A program made the position numbers and the translations under genes. From assembly GCA_030549495.1 (NCBI GenBank), contig JAUIRK010000070.1, forward strand, positions 260,501 to 324,500: 64,000 nucleotides of DNA. Reading direction: 5' to 3'. The notes under the pieces are model-generated. The model was not told where the DNA came from, ran no database searches, and was given only the letters and a program-made list of their open reading frames with translations. The DNA comes from Nectonema munidae. Taxonomy: Eukaryota; Nematomorpha; Nectonematoida; Nectonematidae. Shown here piece after piece: positions 61,921 to 64,000 of this stretch; the stretch's first letter is position 1; each line of letters begins with the position of its first letter.

Positions 61921-63968
61921 TAGGCCTGAAATAAAACCGAATTTTTCGAAACGGGTTTTTTCTGGAAAAAGTTTCCAAATCGGTTTTAAACCGGTTTTAA
62001 TGAACCCAAAATATATGAATAAATCCGTATACATGAAGTAAACAAATATTAATATATGAATTTTTAATACACGAGTATAACTTTAGATCAGTTTTTTTCC
62101 AAAAAAAAAGTTATTTATTTTTAAAAAAACTTCTCAAAAAACATAAGGCATTAAATGTTTTTTCAGATAGGCTTGTGCGGAGGTTCGAAAGGAAAAATGC
62201 AGCAACTGAAAATGATCTCTCACTTTCCACACTTGTTGGCTTGACTGTACAAAGAGCACCATAAATGTTTTGAAGTTCTTCACTTTTAAAGGCCGTTGCT
62301 GGATACATTTTTAACTCGTTATTCAAATTACCCAACTTTGAAACTACTTTTTCTGACGATTTAATTTTTTTGATTTCTTTAAAAAATTGATTAAGCATTT
62401 GGTCTTCAGCAGAACGCTTCAAAGTTAAACAGTTTTTATCACCATCTTCTTCTAATTCAGAATCTTTTTTTTGAGTTTCAAATTTTTCTTCAAAGTCAAA
62501 AAGTTGATGATATAAATCCATGCAGAAGTTTTTTACTTCCTGTTTTGATGTTTTATTTATATTTTCTTCTAACTTCAAGCAAATTTTCACTAAGATATCT
62601 GTTTCAAGATTAGCTTTATTAGAAGAAACATAATTTAAAAGTGTTTCCAGAGGTTGTAAGGAACTTATGAGATTATCCAAAGTTTCTCACTCTTTTTCGA
62701 AAACAACTTCAATTGAAGCTATCTCGCGTAAAGCTTTATTAACACAACTTTAAAAAAAAACAAATCTTTCTATCATACGAAGTAGACTGTTCCATCTTGT
62801 TTTGCAGTCCAGTATCAATTTAATTTCTCTACCATTATGTTCATCCTTCACAAAATCTTATGGAGATTTTCTGAAAACTTTGCAAATTCTTCTCACCTTT
62901 TCAACTACTTCAGAAAAATCACTTGTCAAAAAGATATCTTCTTTGTTATCGATTCCTTTCAAGAGGCAATTTTTCATTTGAGCATCAGAATCTTCATCTT
63001 CGTCACTTTCTGTATCTGATGAGTCTATATGAACATGAACATTGTTGAAACTAGTTCCCTTTTTGTTCTTTGAGTACTTGGATATCGCTTCCAAATTTCA
63101 GCATCGAGGCACCTCCATCTGTTGTACAAGGTGCAATATTTTTTTAATACATAAATTGAACTCATTTAGTTTTGAAGAAACAATATCAATCATTTTCTGA
63201 GAACTTAAAGACTCGAAAGCTGTTATCATACTCAAGCACCAAAACTTTTCATCGTTGCGAACGTTTATTGTTATATATCTTTCTAACCACATTGAAAAGC
63301 GGTAGCCGTTTTCGACTTGACTTTTGAAATAAAGAGAAAGATCTCATTTTTTCATCTCGTAAAACTTAATAACCATATTTTTAAGATTTCGGATGTGCTT
63401 TATTATATGTATTGTATTGCTAGACAAACTTCTTTGAATAAACTCACTTTTGGCAATACAATGAAAGCTCAATCCATCTAAACACGCCAATCTGGATATT
63501 TCTTTCTCTATTGATTGTTTTTTTAAGAAAACTTTTATATTAGGTGAATTTCTTTGAGATGTTCCATCTTCATCAATATCCAACAAATGAATTTTTTGAA
63601 TATGAGATTTCAAACTTGAATTTGTTCCTCCAGAACATTTTAGAGCCTTTTTACATATTGTACACTTTGATGAGTTTTTGTCGATTTTCACGAAATATTT
63701 CCAAATTTTAAATTTAGAGGAAGACATTTTGAAAAAAATTATATTGAAAAACTTAAAAAATAAATTGGCAAAGAAAATTTTCATATTTTTTTTATTGTTT
63801 TTAACAAAAAGAAAAGCTTGTTATACTAATTGAAATTTTCATTTTTAAAAACCTTTTTAAAAAAACTTTGAAATTTTAAAAAACCGGTTTTAAAAAATGG
63901 TTTCCGATTTTTTTCAAAAAAACTATAACCGATTAAAACCGGTTTTTTCAACCAGTTTTTCAGCACTA
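61921..63968 (-). mobile_element. hAT transposon with complete ends (BED-finger type)
   Basis: 2,048 bp flanked by a perfect 8-bp duplication GTTTGGAT (61913-61920 and 63969-63976). Ends are TAGGCCTGAAA and, inverted, TAGTGCTGAAA. Subterminal AAACCGGTTTT motifs occur at both ends (about 61,981-62,000 and 63,880-63,955). Codes on the minus strand. Confidence 0.93.
62111..63727 (-). pseudogene. hAT transposase, broken into several frames
   Basis: Minus strand in family order. ATG at 63727 (MSSSKFKIWKYFVKID) starts a BED finger (CTICKKALKCSGGTNSSLKS, HIQKIH). 63,292-63,098 has SMITAFESLSSQKMIDIVSS. 63,094-62,858 has an acidic DSSDTESDEDEDSDAQ insert and FSEVVEKVRRICKVFRKSP. About 62,845-62,765 has CKTRWNSLLRMIERF, the conserved TRWNS motif. 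62,680-62,111 has the C-terminal dimerisation region with KPTSVESERSFSVAAFFLSN and LRTSLSEKTFNAL. At least four frame changes or stops separate these pieces; the N-terminal core around the first Asp is poorly preserved. Short for a hAT (about 540 codons), so internally deleted. Confidence 0.85.
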
Positions 63969-64000
63969 GTTTGGATGCTTTCATATACGCGTATTATTGT

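Overview
The window is AT-rich (well above two-thirds A+T by eye) eukaryotic DNA. It has GT-AG introns, TATA-box promoters, AATAAA poly(A) signals, microsatellites and many decayed DNA transposons and LINEs. The element mix (RTE and CR1/Jockey-like LINEs, piggyBac, several hATs, MULE, pogo/Tigger, tRNA-derived SINEs, MITEs) and the compact genes fit an invertebrate. An arthropod is plausible, but I cannot name the species. No LTR element or viral gene was recognised.

Host genes. (1) A four-exon fatty-acid-binding-protein (FABP) gene lies at 4100-8530 (+). None of its exons shows as a long ORF except a shadow of exon 2; it was assembled from exon fit to the family. Its second intron carries a 1.55-kb (TATC)n microsatellite that runs into the 3' splice site. 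(2) A family of secreted cysteine-rich two-exon genes has four intact members: 8773-9645 (-), 18624-19482 (-), 39455-41939 (+) and 57158-58072 (+). A truncated broken copy lies at 17842-18159 (+). In every copy the intron splits a cysteine codon, and the same signal peptide, Cys pattern and C-terminal RCCNIVRVPQE-type tail recur. Three members share a GAGTATAAAA core promoter, and two of those plus the broken copy share an upstream ACGTCTCAA(A/G)GATA block. (3) A large first coding exon of a disordered protein lies at 59988-60980 (+).

Region by region. 1-3,065: RTE LINE end, a composite repeat with two internal ~145-bp tandem arrays, and a MULE remnant. 3,066-9,830: FABP gene, convergent with the first Cys-rich gene. 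10,240-16,620: short dispersed repeats, a decayed hAT and a large inverted repeat. 17,740-19,660: inverted pair of Cys-rich copies. 21,170-26,300: second copy of the composite repeat, split by a hAT with an 8-bp target duplication. 28,375-32,545: a MULE-like coding region containing a nearly whole piggyBac. 33,480-38,270: MITE and LINE scraps. 39,455-41,939: Cys-rich gene with a SINE in its expanded intron. 42,576-51,783: dense transposon block (MITE, a large unclassified C2H2-bearing element, a pogo element, a second unclassified transposase-like family). 55,151-55,955: LINE. 57,118-58,100: Cys-rich gene. 59,988-60,980: host exon. 61,921-63,968: a complete-ended hAT.

The clearest new biology is the cysteine-rich secreted family. 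It has a junction-made cysteine, near-identical introns between copies (recent duplication or gene conversion), and a conserved N-terminal Cys domain joined to a fast-changing C-terminal domain. Second is the FABP gene whose acceptor site is fed by a giant microsatellite. Everything here rests on reading the sequence; no database search was possible.
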